Shown here: positions 14,127 through 21,618 of the stretch, one piece after another | Position numbering within the stretch: the first letter of the stretch is position 1 | How the letters are laid out: each line of letters opens with the position of its first letter | Assembly (NCBI GenBank): GCA_015222065.1 | Contig: JADFUQ010000219.1 | Span: forward strand, 1-21,618 | Source: Bacteroidota bacterium | GTDB lineage: Bacteria; Bacteroidota; Bacteroidia; Bacteroidales; VadinHA17 | Direction of reading: 5' to 3' | DNA: 21,618 bases | Notes under the pieces: model-generated | What the model was told of the DNA's origin: nothing | The model's database searches: none | Seen by the model: the letters and a program-made list of their open reading frames with translations, nothing else | Program-made: the position numbers and the translations under genes

Positions 14127-16292
14127 TTATTTATGTAGATATCGAATAAGAAAATTTACCGTAGCATTATTTACTTTTAACTGGTTTTTTTGCTTCATAA
14201 AGTGATGAGTATCGTCAACAATAACCAGAGTCTCCATCGGAATATCCTTCTGAATTAACCGTTGTGCCAGATCAGTGCTTTCGCTGAAACGAACATTCCT
14301 ATCATCATCAGCATGAATAATCAGTACTGGTGATGTCCATGTTTCAATCGACGAAACCGGTGAGGATTTCCATGCTGTCTCAAGTGCTTCTTTCGAATCA
14401 GGTGCACGTTCATATCTGTCAGGTATTAACCATGAGTGAGTCCGGTTAACTGTGCGATCATGTACGCCGGATATATCCACCCCTGCGGCAAAAAGATCAG
14501 AATTACGTCCTAATGCCATAGCAGTAAGGTACCCACCATAAGATCCCCCGTAAATACCTATTCTTTTTGAGTCGACAAATCGTTGTTTGGCAAGCCATTC
14601 ACCGGCTGCTTTAATATCTTTATATTCTGAAGCACCACGGGTTCCTCCATCTACTGGACGGTGAAATTCATATCCATAACCTATACCCAAACGGTAATTT
14701 ACTGACAACACAATGAATCCCCGGCTTGCCAGGTACTGGTTAACAGCATAAGCATTTGAATAATATGAAGAGTAATGCCATCCCAGAAGCATTTGCCGGG
14801 GAGGTCCTCCATGTACATATATTACTGCCGGCTTTTTCACCGGACCTCCCATTGGTTTAAAAAGGGTTCCATGTATAGTTACACCATCTTTGGCTTTGAA
14901 AATTACCTGCGTGGGTGTAATAAGATGTTTTTCCGGGAAATTTTCCGGCAGCCTTTCTTCAGCAAGTAGTATAGTGCTTCTGTCTTTCAAGTCCATTTTA
15001 ACAGGCATGGGAGGTTGTTGGGAAGTGGCACTTATATATACCAGAGAAGAACCATCTGGGGTAATAACCGGTGTCCATTCCAGTCCATCTCCCGGAGTCA
15101 TAACCTCCATCTCCGGCTTGTCAACCGGTACGCGTACGATATGCCTGCGGTCTATATCAAGCGCATCCGGTCCTGTATTGCCTGCAAATACAAGCCATTT
15201 TCCATCTGAACTCAGGTTGATATATTCTGCCATGAAATTCCCCGGTGTCAGGAGTAATGGATCACCACCTTCTTCAGGAATACTATAAAGGTGAGGCCAA
15301 CCGTCATGGTATGAGAGAAATATTATTCTTCCTTCAGCTGCCCAATGGAGATTTGTACGTCCCTGGGTTGAAGGTATTGAACCACGAAGTGTTTCCGGTG
15401 CTTTCCAGATTTGTTTTGCGGTACCTCCTGAAAATTCATATGTCATTATCATCCAGGGTGAATGATGTGCTTCAAGTACTGGCTTTGGTGATCCTCCTCT
15501 GCCAGGTTGCCTAATAAAAGTAATGTGCGTTCCATCTGGTGACCACCTGGGCGAACCATCTCGTTTGAAAGATGGGTCAATCCAGCTAACAGGTGTTTCA
15601 TTATCTGTATATATCCCGATAAAAGAATGATCCTGCCTGTTTGACACAAAGGCTATCCTGCTTCCATCAGGAGACCAAACGGGCGAGCTATTTCTGCCTC
15701 TCGCAGTAAACAATTTTTCAGATTTGGTACTGCCATCTATTGCAATCTTCCATATCTGACCTGATTTAATAAAGGCAATATAATCACTATTTGGTGAAAT
15801 TACCGGATTTACTCCTTCACCAAGCAGGATTGGTTCACTGCCTTCAAAAGGAACACTCCATATTTGAACTTTAGGTGGTTCGGGTAAAAAGGAGGGATTA
15901 ACAGGTAATGCATCATCCCAATTCGAACCAAAATCACCACCTCTTATATAAACCACCCAATTACCATCGAATGATACTGACACACTTGATAAACCTTGTC
16001 CATCGTCTTTTGAATAATTAGTAAGCTGCCTTGCTTTAAATTCAGGTCCTTCCGCAACAAAAATGTTTCTCAACCCATTTTCATTGAACACCCAGGCAAT
16101 TCTTGCCACTCCTGGGGATGAAGTAAGAGATGAAGGAAAAGGATATGACTTGATCTCCTCCATTGTAAATGGCTTATTCTGTGACTGTAACTGTATGGCA
16201 GCAGGTATAATAAAAACCAGTATTAATAAAGATAATCTGCGAAAAATTTTCAGGTAAAAACCCGACTTGGAAATTTTAAAAAACATATTCAT
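14127..16292 (-). CDS. Periplasmic S9-family prolyl oligopeptidase-like peptidase
   Basis: Serine peptidase expected to trim peptides in the periplasm. The frame stays open upstream to a GTG at 16382, but the ATG at 16290-16292 (or 16284-16286) gives a sensible signal sequence (KIFRRLSLLILVFIIPAA), so I use it: 721 residues. Residues about 50-450 are a TolB/WD40-like beta-propeller with repeated SPDG motifs (207-210, 251-254, 412-415 as TPDG). The C-terminal alpha/beta-hydrolase has oxyanion HGGP (494-497), nucleophile Ser584 in GGSYGG, Asp664 in HADDDRNV and His696 in DDTHHF. The upstream gene on the same strand ends 119 bases before, so co-transcription with the kinase/lyase fusion is possible. 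It converges on the duplicated region at its 3' end. Confidence 0.92.
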   Translation of the reverse strand: MNMFFKISKSGFYLKIFRRLSLLILVFIIPAAIQLQSQNKPFTMEEIKSYPFPSSLTSSPGVARIAWVFNENGLRNIFVAEGPEFKARQLTNYSKDDGQGLSSVSVSFDGNWVVYIRGGDFGSNWDDALPVNPSFLPEPPKVQIWSVPFEGSEPILLGEGVNPVISPNSDYIAFIKSGQIWKIAIDGSTKSEKLFTARGRNSSPVWSPDGSRIAFVSNRQDHSFIGIYTDNETPVSWIDPSFKRDGSPRWSPDGTHITFIRQPGRGGSPKPVLEAHHSPWMIMTYEFSGGTAKQIWKAPETLRGSIPSTQGRTNLHWAAEGRIIFLSYHDGWPHLYSIPEEGGDPLLLTPGNFMAEYINLSSDGKWLVFAGNTGPDALDIDRRHIVRVPVDKPEMEVMTPGDGLEWTPVITPDGSSLVYISATSQQPPMPVKMDLKDRSTILLAEERLPENFPEKHLITPTQVIFKAKDGVTIHGTLFKPMGGPVKKPAVIYVHGGPPRQMLLGWHYSSYYSNAYAVNQYLASRGFIVLSVNYRLGIGYGYEFHRPVDGGTRGASEYKDIKAAGEWLAKQRFVDSKRIGIYGGSYGGYLTAMALGRNSDLFAAGVDISGVHDRTVNRTHSWLIPDRYERAPDSKEALETAWKSSPVSSIETWTSPVLIIHADDDRNVRFSESTDLAQRLIQKDIPMETLVIVDDTHHFMKQKNQLKVNNATVNFLIRYLHK

Positions 16293-16411
16293 GACATGTA
16301 ATATTGATTTGTTGGAATAATAATTATTTATAAAAATATTGGTAAAGGTAAATTTTGTAATCATAAATAAAATCATAGCCACAGGTTAGAAATATGAGCT
16401 TTTCTATATCA

Positions 16412-18655
16412 TCAGGACTGATTTTTTAATATTTCATTTAACTTCTCAACAAAATAATCGGTGTTATTTTTATTGAAGCAGAGTGGAGGTTTAATTTTCA
16501 ATACATTTTCATAAGGTCCGTCTGTTCCTGCAAGGATGAAATGTTGCTTTAACCTGTTATTAACCATTTCGGTAAATTTGGTATCAGGTTTTCCATCCTT
16601 GTTAATAAACTCAATACCGATAAATAATCCACTGCCCCTTATATCGCCTATTGCAGGAAAATCTTTTTGAAGTGAATTTAATGAACTAATAAAATAATCA
16701 CCTGTTTCTTTTGCGTTTTGCATTAGTTTTTCTTCCTCAATTACCTCTAAAACAGCATTTGCAGCCTCACAGGAAACCGGATTGCCACCAAATGAACTGA
16801 AAAATTCCATCCCGGTAGCAAAAGTATTAGATATTTCTTCCGTAGTAACTACAGCTGCTACAGGATGCCCATTTCCCATAGGTTTTCCAAGAATTACTAA
16901 ATCGGGAACAATTTCGTGCATTTCAAATCCCCAGAAATAATCGCCTAACCTGCCAAAACCTGTTTGTACTTCATCAAGAATAGTTAATATTTTGTGTTTT
17001 TCTAAAAATGTTTTTATTGTTTTTAAATAACCCGTGGCAAGGGGTACCTGACCACCACAACCCGAAACAGGTTCGGCAATAAATGCGGCTGGTAAAATGT
17101 TGTTATTTATTAAACCGGAAATTTGTTCAGTAGCGTTTTTTGCATATTCCTCTCCTGTCCGGAATTTTCCATTGAAAAGTTTTGGCAAAGGGAGTCTGGT
17201 AACATCCCGTGATATTCCTTTCCCTCCTTTACTATCAAATTTATACGAACTGATATTTATACCAATAATTGTGTTCCCGTGATATCCGTGTTCAAGAACA
17301 AGAAGATGATCTCTGCTTGTGTAAATCTGTGCCATTCTAACAGCAAGGTCTGAAGCAGCACTTCCCGAATTAACGAAAAATATTTTATTTAGCTTTGGTG
17401 GAAACCAAGGAAGAAGATTTTCAATGTATTTTGCCAGGGGATCATATAAATATCTTGTGTTAGTATTTAAAAGACGCGTTTGCCTGGAAATAGCTTGTGA
17501 AATTTTAGGATGGCAATGACCAACATGCGGAATATTATTACGGGCATCCAAATATGTATTTCCTTTATGGTCAAACATATACTGAAATGCTGCACCAGTC
17601 ATGTAAATCGGTGTTGAATAACTTAACCCAAGCGACTTTCCAGTGTTCCTTTTTCTGATTGCAAAAACATTATCGTTTTTTTCATTTAAATTTATTAACG
17701 GGTATCCAGCCGCTTTCAAAAACGAATTTTTTACCTGTACCGGATTATAACTTATCCATTTCTCGAGAAGAGCCCATGCTGGTTTTTCGTTAATCAATAT
17801 GTATTCGGTATCTTCTCCCTTTGCTTTGAATTCAGCCGAATTACAGACACTTGTGCAAAGCCTGGCAGGAATGAGAAAGTAAAGCAGTTTCAATTCTTCT
17901 TCATTCAGTGGGTAGAGAGTCTGAAACCCTCTGATAACCTGATGGGCTGTTTCAAAAGGTTTTTCTTTTTTCATCATTATGTAAGCCAGGGCTATTGCTA
18001 TTTCGTTTACCAGTGGGGCATAAGCAATATCCCCGAAGTCAATTACTCCTGTTATTTTATTACCATCAGTCAGGATATTGTAATCGTTCAGGTCATTATG
18101 AATTATACTGTATTTGAGATCAGGCAATTCAGGCAAAACAAAGTGTTCAAACTGGTCAAAAAAATACTCAACCAGTTTAGCTTTCGAGGGATCGGTTATG
18201 TATTTAATCTTTGGTTTGTTTAACAAACAATAATGTAAATCCCAGACGAATTTCCTGCTTTCAATTTCAGCATTTCTGATCCCCTCTAAAGATCTGTCTA
18301 ATTCAGCAATAGATTTGCCGAAATTATAAAGCAACCCGGGAGAGTGTTTTACTTTTGATAACAGAGATCCTTTTATATAGGGTAATAACCTTGAAAAACT
18401 CTTGTCAGTATATTGAAATACTGATGTTTGTTTACTGGAGCTATTTGCAGGAATTTTAAAAAACAATTTCCCGGAAATAGCATTTATTATTTCTGACTCG
18501 GCCTGAATTAGAGCTAATTCAGAAGGATTTGTGTAATGCTTTAAAACGTAATGATTATTGTCTTTGTCTTTTATATGATAATTTAAGCTTCCATAACCCT
18601 CAAGTTTTTTAATTTCGGTTGGCTCTAAATCATAATGTTTCAGAAGTTCTTCCAT
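16412..18655 (-). CDS. Fused amino-alcohol kinase and PLP-dependent phospho-lyase
   Basis: 747 residues with two enzymes in one chain. Residues 1-300 form an APH/choline-kinase-like kinase: HNDLNDYN (186-193, catalytic Asp188) and metal-binding IDFGD (205-209). Residues about 325-747 form a class-III aminotransferase fold: NSGSAA (429-434), HGYHGN (456-461), DEVQTGFGR (561-569), PLP lysine K591 in LGKPMGNGHP, then FGGNPVSC (622-629), GDIRGSGLFIGI (670-681) and NVLKIKPPLCF (717-727). The last motifs are those of human ETNPPL and PHYKPL, which eliminate phosphate and ammonia from phosphoethanolamine or 5-phosphohydroxylysine. The kinase half resembles hydroxylysine kinase (HYKK). The likely job is ATP-dependent phosphorylation followed by lysis of hydroxylysine or a related amino-alcohol. 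Antibiotic resistance is unlikely. The adjacent S9 peptidase could supply such residues. Confidence 0.88.
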   Translation of the reverse strand: MEELLKHYDLEPTEIKKLEGYGSLNYHIKDKDNNHYVLKHYTNPSELALIQAESEIINAISGKLFFKIPANSSSKQTSVFQYTDKSFSRLLPYIKGSLLSKVKHSPGLLYNFGKSIAELDRSLEGIRNAEIESRKFVWDLHYCLLNKPKIKYITDPSKAKLVEYFFDQFEHFVLPELPDLKYSIIHNDLNDYNILTDGNKITGVIDFGDIAYAPLVNEIAIALAYIMMKKEKPFETAHQVIRGFQTLYPLNEEELKLLYFLIPARLCTSVCNSAEFKAKGEDTEYILINEKPAWALLEKWISYNPVQVKNSFLKAAGYPLINLNEKNDNVFAIRKRNTGKSLGLSYSTPIYMTGAAFQYMFDHKGNTYLDARNNIPHVGHCHPKISQAISRQTRLLNTNTRYLYDPLAKYIENLLPWFPPKLNKIFFVNSGSAASDLAVRMAQIYTSRDHLLVLEHGYHGNTIIGINISSYKFDSKGGKGISRDVTRLPLPKLFNGKFRTGEEYAKNATEQISGLINNNILPAAFIAEPVSGCGGQVPLATGYLKTIKTFLEKHKILTILDEVQTGFGRLGDYFWGFEMHEIVPDLVILGKPMGNGHPVAAVVTTEEISNTFATGMEFFSSFGGNPVSCEAANAVLEVIEEEKLMQNAKETGDYFISSLNSLQKDFPAIGDIRGSGLFIGIEFINKDGKPDTKFTEMVNNRLKQHFILAGTDGPYENVLKIKPPLCFNKNNTDYFVEKLNEILKNQS

Positions 18656-18833
18656 CTTCTCAAGTGAATTTTGGTATTACTTATACACAGTGTGTGTGCC
18701 ATGAATGGTAAATTTAATAAAAGTTCTTTGAATAAAAGAAGTTCATTGGGAAGAGGCGCACTGGCGGTCACTGATTGTCAGCTGCCTGCTCAATAACAGG
18801 GCGTTTATTATTCGTTTTTTATCCAATTTCAAA

Positions 18834-18944
18834 CTAATATTCTATTCCCTGATTTAGCAATCTAATGTAGAAATCTTGCGATTTTTCAATGTCAGTTACA
18901 AATATTACTGAAGAATGAAATTTCCAAGTTGTTTCCCTTTTTAT
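18834..18944 (-). pseudogene. Remnant of a VOC (glyoxalase-like) gene
   Basis: A frame without a start encodes WKFHSSVIFVTDIEKSQDFY and continues IRLLNQGIEY before a TAG. This reads like the N-terminal beta-alpha unit of VOC-family proteins (F..V.DI.KS..FY...L.Q.I). There is no ATG, a stop precedes it, and the rest of the roughly 120-residue family is absent. It is the only recognisable content of the 354-base gap 18656-19009. That gap also holds ACACAGTGTGT-type alternation at about 18685-18697 and AT-rich filler. Confidence 0.55.
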
Positions 18945-19009
18945 TTAAACGCTCTGCAATGGGAATTTGCGCACAAACTCCAAAATGTTTTAATAATGAA
19001 TTATTAATA

Positions 19010-19192
19010 TCACGTCCCTAAATATTTAAATGCTTCATAGACGAGAAATGCCGGCCAAACAATAGCTTTTAAGATTCCTATTACACCCATCCAGAATGTA
19101 GTAGCATGGGAAATAAAATAAACTGCTGCTCCAATAAGCCCCAAGCCATAAATCGCACTTGAAGGGGCACTTCTTTGAATTTCTTGTTTCAT
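19010..19192 (-). CDS. Conserved small two-helix membrane protein
   Basis: 60 residues starting MKQEIQRSAPSSAIYGLGLIGAAV. Two hydrophobic segments (about 13-30 and 34-53) are separated by a short turn (ATTFWMG). The sequence SSAIYGLGLIGAAVYFI...WMGVIGILKAIVWPAFLVYEA resembles a small membrane protein I recall from many bacteria without known function. The start is fixed by a rare strong Shine-Dalgarno (AAAGGAGAA, about nine bases before the ATG). It lies 47 bases behind the nucleoside-hydrolase/FmdE gene on the same strand and may share its transcript. Confidence 0.82.
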   Translation of the reverse strand: MKQEIQRSAPSSAIYGLGLIGAAVYFISHATTFWMGVIGILKAIVWPAFLVYEAFKYLGT

Positions 19193-19239
19193 GATCTTTT
19201 CTCCTTTATTTATTATTTGATTAGTGAAAATGTATTTTT

Positions 19240-20730
19240 TCAGAGTTTTTCAATTTCAAATATAGCATGTCTGTCAAAATTTACCCAATACTGTATGGCA
19301 AGTTCTTCGATATACAGCCAGTATTGCTCTGAAAAGTTATATAATTGAACACCTTTTTTTATATCCTCCTGAATTTTTTGTGTTAATATTTCCTTTAATT
19401 TTATTTTTATTCGTTTATTATTAAACTCAAAAATTGCGGTTGGTATAGTGCAAATTGTGTCGGATATTTCAATAAGTCCCTGACCAATAGTTGCACCGGT
19501 GCTTATCTGAATACCATCATTTAAGCAGCTTAAGGGCGGTTTATTACCGGCAAACGAAATCACATGCAAGTTATTAATTCCAACATTAAAATACTCACAG
19601 GCACGTATTCCCATTTTTCCTCCAATAATAGAATAAATACCTGTATGCCCGTGTATTTCATTGGTCAAAACAGTTGCTTTCCATTCAATTAGTCCGTAAT
19701 TTTCGATTGTACGGGCTTGAATTTTGGCAAAAGGCTTTTTGTAAAGCATCGTATCAACCGGGAATTCCTGAAAAACCCTATTGTTTGTTTCTGTGCCGGA
19801 AATTAATAGTGTAGTGATTATTTCTGTTATAAAGTCCTTTGGAATATGTTTTTCGAGGTTAACGTAAGTGATATTATTTTTTTGTTCATCGGTATTAAAA
19901 ATAATTGGACAGGAAAGAAAAAGGGGAAGCAAATCGTCCCATAGCTGTAAATTGTTATGAAGACTTTTTTCCGATGCTTGCACTTGCTTATGCACACTCA
20001 CAATTTGCTTTGCATAAATGGTATTAACGTTTTGTAAATTATTCAGGAATGTGGTGTCGCAGATTAAATCACTCCGTGTATTTGAAACAATTTGAATAGG
20101 AATATTCAATGTTTTAATAAAGTCAAAGCTATTTTTATCTATCTGATAATTAAAGCCTTGTTCTGTATCCTTGTCATTGTACCAGATTATTCGTTCAATA
20201 TTTTGAATATTTTCAGGTTTGTCTTTTAACCATTCGGCATAGTTTGTAAACCCTCCCAATGCTATTAGAATTATCTTTTCGTGGTAGTTCTCAACAATGT
20301 TATTCATCAGGTCAATAGCTTTGGGAAATTGAATCGACCTGTCAGGTATATTGTCCCCCCAGTGAATTGATTCCGAAAAACTATTCCATTCGGGCAACTC
20401 ACTGTTTACCGTTTTACCAACACCCACAGGTATTCCCTGGTGAAAAAAATCAGATAATAAAGAGGTGATTTTTATAGCGGCAGAATAAGGCTTTACAGAT
20501 CCTTGAGAACCGGTTATTCCTAATACCCGAACATCATTGCATGCTAAAAACATTGTGATAGCACGCATATCGTCAACCGCTCCGTCAGAATCAATAATAA
20601 TATGGTATTTTGGCTTTCCTGAATGCGCTGTTACTGTTTGTATTTGCATGGAAAGCAGAGCGATACAAATCAATAAAATATTTTTAACCGGTTTCTTAAT
20701 CATTAACAATATGTTTTTTTCATTTTGCAT
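19240..20730 (-). CDS. Periplasmic nucleoside hydrolase fused to an FmdE-like domain
   Basis: 496 residues from the ATG at 20728-20730; the ATG at codon 10 (20701-20703) gives a cleaner signal peptide (KNILLICIALLSMQIQTVTAHS) and a normal leader. Residues about 40-300 are an inosine-uridine nucleoside hydrolase domain: calcium-binding DSDGAVDD (47-54), ALGGFTN (157-163, family ALGPLTN) and LWDDLLPL (263-270). Residues about 345-450 match FmdE (PF02663): HGH (360-362), GGKMGIRACE (370-379), PPLSCLNDGIQISTGAT (398-414) and KRIKIKLKE. The family Cys402 is kept, but the Cys of GHLCPG and of TGCT is absent (Thr/Gly and Ala). Predicted to be exported. It would release base and ribose from nucleosides, if active; the role of the FmdE part is unknown. 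Confidence 0.85.
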   Translation of the reverse strand: MQNEKNILLMIKKPVKNILLICIALLSMQIQTVTAHSGKPKYHIIIDSDGAVDDMRAITMFLACNDVRVLGITGSQGSVKPYSAAIKITSLLSDFFHQGIPVGVGKTVNSELPEWNSFSESIHWGDNIPDRSIQFPKAIDLMNNIVENYHEKIILIALGGFTNYAEWLKDKPENIQNIERIIWYNDKDTEQGFNYQIDKNSFDFIKTLNIPIQIVSNTRSDLICDTTFLNNLQNVNTIYAKQIVSVHKQVQASEKSLHNNLQLWDDLLPLFLSCPIIFNTDEQKNNITYVNLEKHIPKDFITEIITTLLISGTETNNRVFQEFPVDTMLYKKPFAKIQARTIENYGLIEWKATVLTNEIHGHTGIYSIIGGKMGIRACEYFNVGINNLHVISFAGNKPPLSCLNDGIQISTGATIGQGLIEISDTICTIPTAIFEFNNKRIKIKLKEILTQKIQEDIKKGVQLYNFSEQYWLYIEELAIQYWVNFDRHAIFEIEKL

Positions 20731-20734
20731 AATA

Positions 20735-20742
20735 CAAATTTA
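20735..20742 (-). promoter_or_regulatory. Bacteroidetes -7 element for the nucleoside hydrolase gene
   Basis: On the minus strand TAAATTTG matches TAnnTTTG, four bases before the first ATG and 31 before the second. This favours the second ATG (20703) as the true start, unless the mRNA is leaderless. No -33 box is evident. Confidence 0.5.
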
Positions 20743-20858
20743 CAATTGTATTCAATATAAGCGTATCTAAGGGCATTTTGGTTTAACATTAATTATACAA
20801 AACAAATATAGGTTATAGAAGTTTCTTCTCTCGTTTAGTCCCTGTTTTTTATTTTTAA

Positions 20859-20895
20859 ATCCGTGTGAATCCGCGTTATCCGTGTCATCCGTGTT
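20859..20895. repeat. Four tandem ATCCGTGT-type 9-mers
   Basis: ATCCGTGTG, then after one base ATCCGCGTT, ATCCGTGTC and ATCCGTGTT follow each other. This word family (ATCCGTGTCATCCGTG) is a widespread intergenic repeat in bacteria. It lies in the 205-base gap between the nucleoside hydrolase gene and the right-edge gene, next to a poly-T stretch. Confidence 0.75.
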
Positions 20896-20935
20896 CTATT
20901 TTTATTTTATTACTTTTTAAAAACCAAAAATCTTC

Positions 20936-21618
20936 TTAATTAATTTCTATACTGGCATTATATCGGATATCAGTAATTTCCAAATCCAGCCATGTCCAAT
21001 TCCCGTTTTCAAGCATCCAGGTTACTTCAATTTTTGTTGGTATTTTGATGCCGTTCTTAATTGAATGTTCTTTTACTGTTACTATCCATTCATATCGTTG
21101 GGCATCAGCTTCATTGCCTTTATATCTTAGGGCACTGAATTTAATGAAGTCTCCCTGTTCGTTGAAATAAAAAATGCCCGAACCGGTTGTGCCTTTGTAA
21201 TTCATTGTAGCTTTTGCTGATAGAGAATCAATTGCTTCCCACCTTATATATTGACTTAGAGCTGCTGACGGAAACCAGACAATTTCAGCTAAAAAGCGTT
21301 GCAGGGTGCCTTCATCCATTTTTTCACCTTTTTCATTTACAACATTCAGTAGTGAAAACATTTTTATAAGCATCTCGCCTTTTCCATCAATAAACTTATC
21401 TCTTCCGGATATTTTAATAAACGGTGACATATTCATTTTTACTTTCCATATAAACGCTGGGTTTTCTATTGAAAAATATTGTTCGGCAACTGCTTCATTC
21501 CACTCCTTTTGTCCGGGTTTCATTTTCATCCTGATATTTTGACTAAGCCAAACAGTGTTTATTTTTTCTTTTTCAATCATCCCCGATGCTTTTAACCATT
21601 TTGCAACCGGATATGGCA
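20936..21618 (-). CDS. Hypothetical protein, truncated by the window edge
   Basis: The frame is open to the right edge, so the N-terminus is missing; 226 residues are visible. The ATG at 21578-21580 is internal, because the codons before it (PYPVAKWLKASG) continue the family pattern. Features are AEQYFSIENPAFIW, LAEIVWFPSAAL, IRWEAIDSLSAKATMNY and KIPTKIEVTWM. This pattern of Trp-rich beta strands recalls uncharacterised families I know as DUF6544 or DUF6920; the exact name is uncertain and no catalytic motif stands out. In related proteins the missing start usually carries a membrane segment. Confidence 0.7.
   Translation of the reverse strand, partial: PYPVAKWLKASGMIEKEKINTVWLSQNIRMKMKPGQKEWNEAVAEQYFSIENPAFIWKVKMNMSPFIKISGRDKFIDGKGEMLIKMFSLLNVVNEKGEKMDEGTLQRFLAEIVWFPSAALSQYIRWEAIDSLSAKATMNYKGTTGSGIFYFNEQGDFIKFSALRYKGNEADAQRYEWIVTVKEHSIKNGIKIPTKIEVTWMLENGNWTWLDLEITDIRYNASIEIN

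Noticed and set aside
16293..16382. GTG start adding 30 residues to the S9 peptidase
   Set aside because: The extension precedes a complete signal sequence and has no family match; the ATG at 16292 or 16286 is more likely.
16412..18655. Aminoglycoside resistance by the APH-like domain
   Set aside because: The domain is fused to a phospho-lyase of the PHYKPL/ETNPPL type, which points to metabolism.
19240..20730. Methanogenesis-type formylmethanofuran function from the FmdE domain
   Set aside because: The protein is exported and fused to a nucleoside hydrolase in a bacterium; only the fold is shared.
21578..21580. ATG as the true start of the right-edge gene
   Set aside because: The codons upstream stay open and continue the family pattern to the edge, so the gene is truncated by the window.

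Overview
The window looks like a chromosomal segment of a Bacteroidota (Bacteroidetes) bacterium, probably from the Bacteroidales/Marinilabiliales side. Evidence: AT-rich DNA; several promoter elements of the Bacteroidetes form TAnnTTTG in place of sigma70 boxes; a TonB-dependent receptor with a carboxypeptidase-regulatory-like N-terminus paired with a DUF4249-type lipoprotein; a protein with a type IX secretion C-terminal sorting domain; and a eukaryote-like (GH13_8) glycogen branching enzyme. I recognised no tRNA, rRNA, CRISPR array or intact transposase.

Left part (1-7769). A compact palindromic repeat cluster (5-277) precedes housekeeping genes: branching enzyme (minus), ribF (FMN/FAD synthesis), ahcY (S-adenosylhomocysteine hydrolase), a divergent pair of small lipoprotein genes (one with a degenerate Rieske-like domain and a probable frameshift at its start), a coupled small membrane protein, greA with a terminator-like leader, and a HIT-family hydrolase with its own promoter inside the end of greA.

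Middle part (7770-14126). This is the accessory and most unusual stretch. An AT-rich TonB receptor/DUF4249 cassette is followed by a decayed piece of a second HIT gene, then by a secreted CotH-family protein with a T9SS signal, then by a decayed second copy of the end of the DUF4249 gene. That second copy lost about 275 bases between two 9-base direct repeats that are still visible in the intact copy. The CotH block is thus bracketed by directly repeated DUF4249 sequence, a scar of duplication or recombination.

Right part (14127-21618), all on the minus strand. It holds a periplasmic S9 peptidase; a fused kinase/PLP phospho-lyase (the two activities that in animals are separate hydroxylysine kinase and phosphohydroxylysine lyase); a remnant of a VOC-family gene; a 60-residue membrane protein; a periplasmic fusion of a nucleoside-hydrolase domain with an FmdE-like domain; and a gene of unknown function that runs off the right edge. 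A plausible but unproven theme is import and catabolism of organic nutrients: peptides (S9), phosphorylated amino-alcohols or hydroxylysine (fusion), nucleosides (hydrolase), and an unknown TonB substrate. The candidates for something new are the hydrolase-FmdE fusion, the covarying hairpin array at the left edge, and the duplicated-fragment mosaic in the middle.
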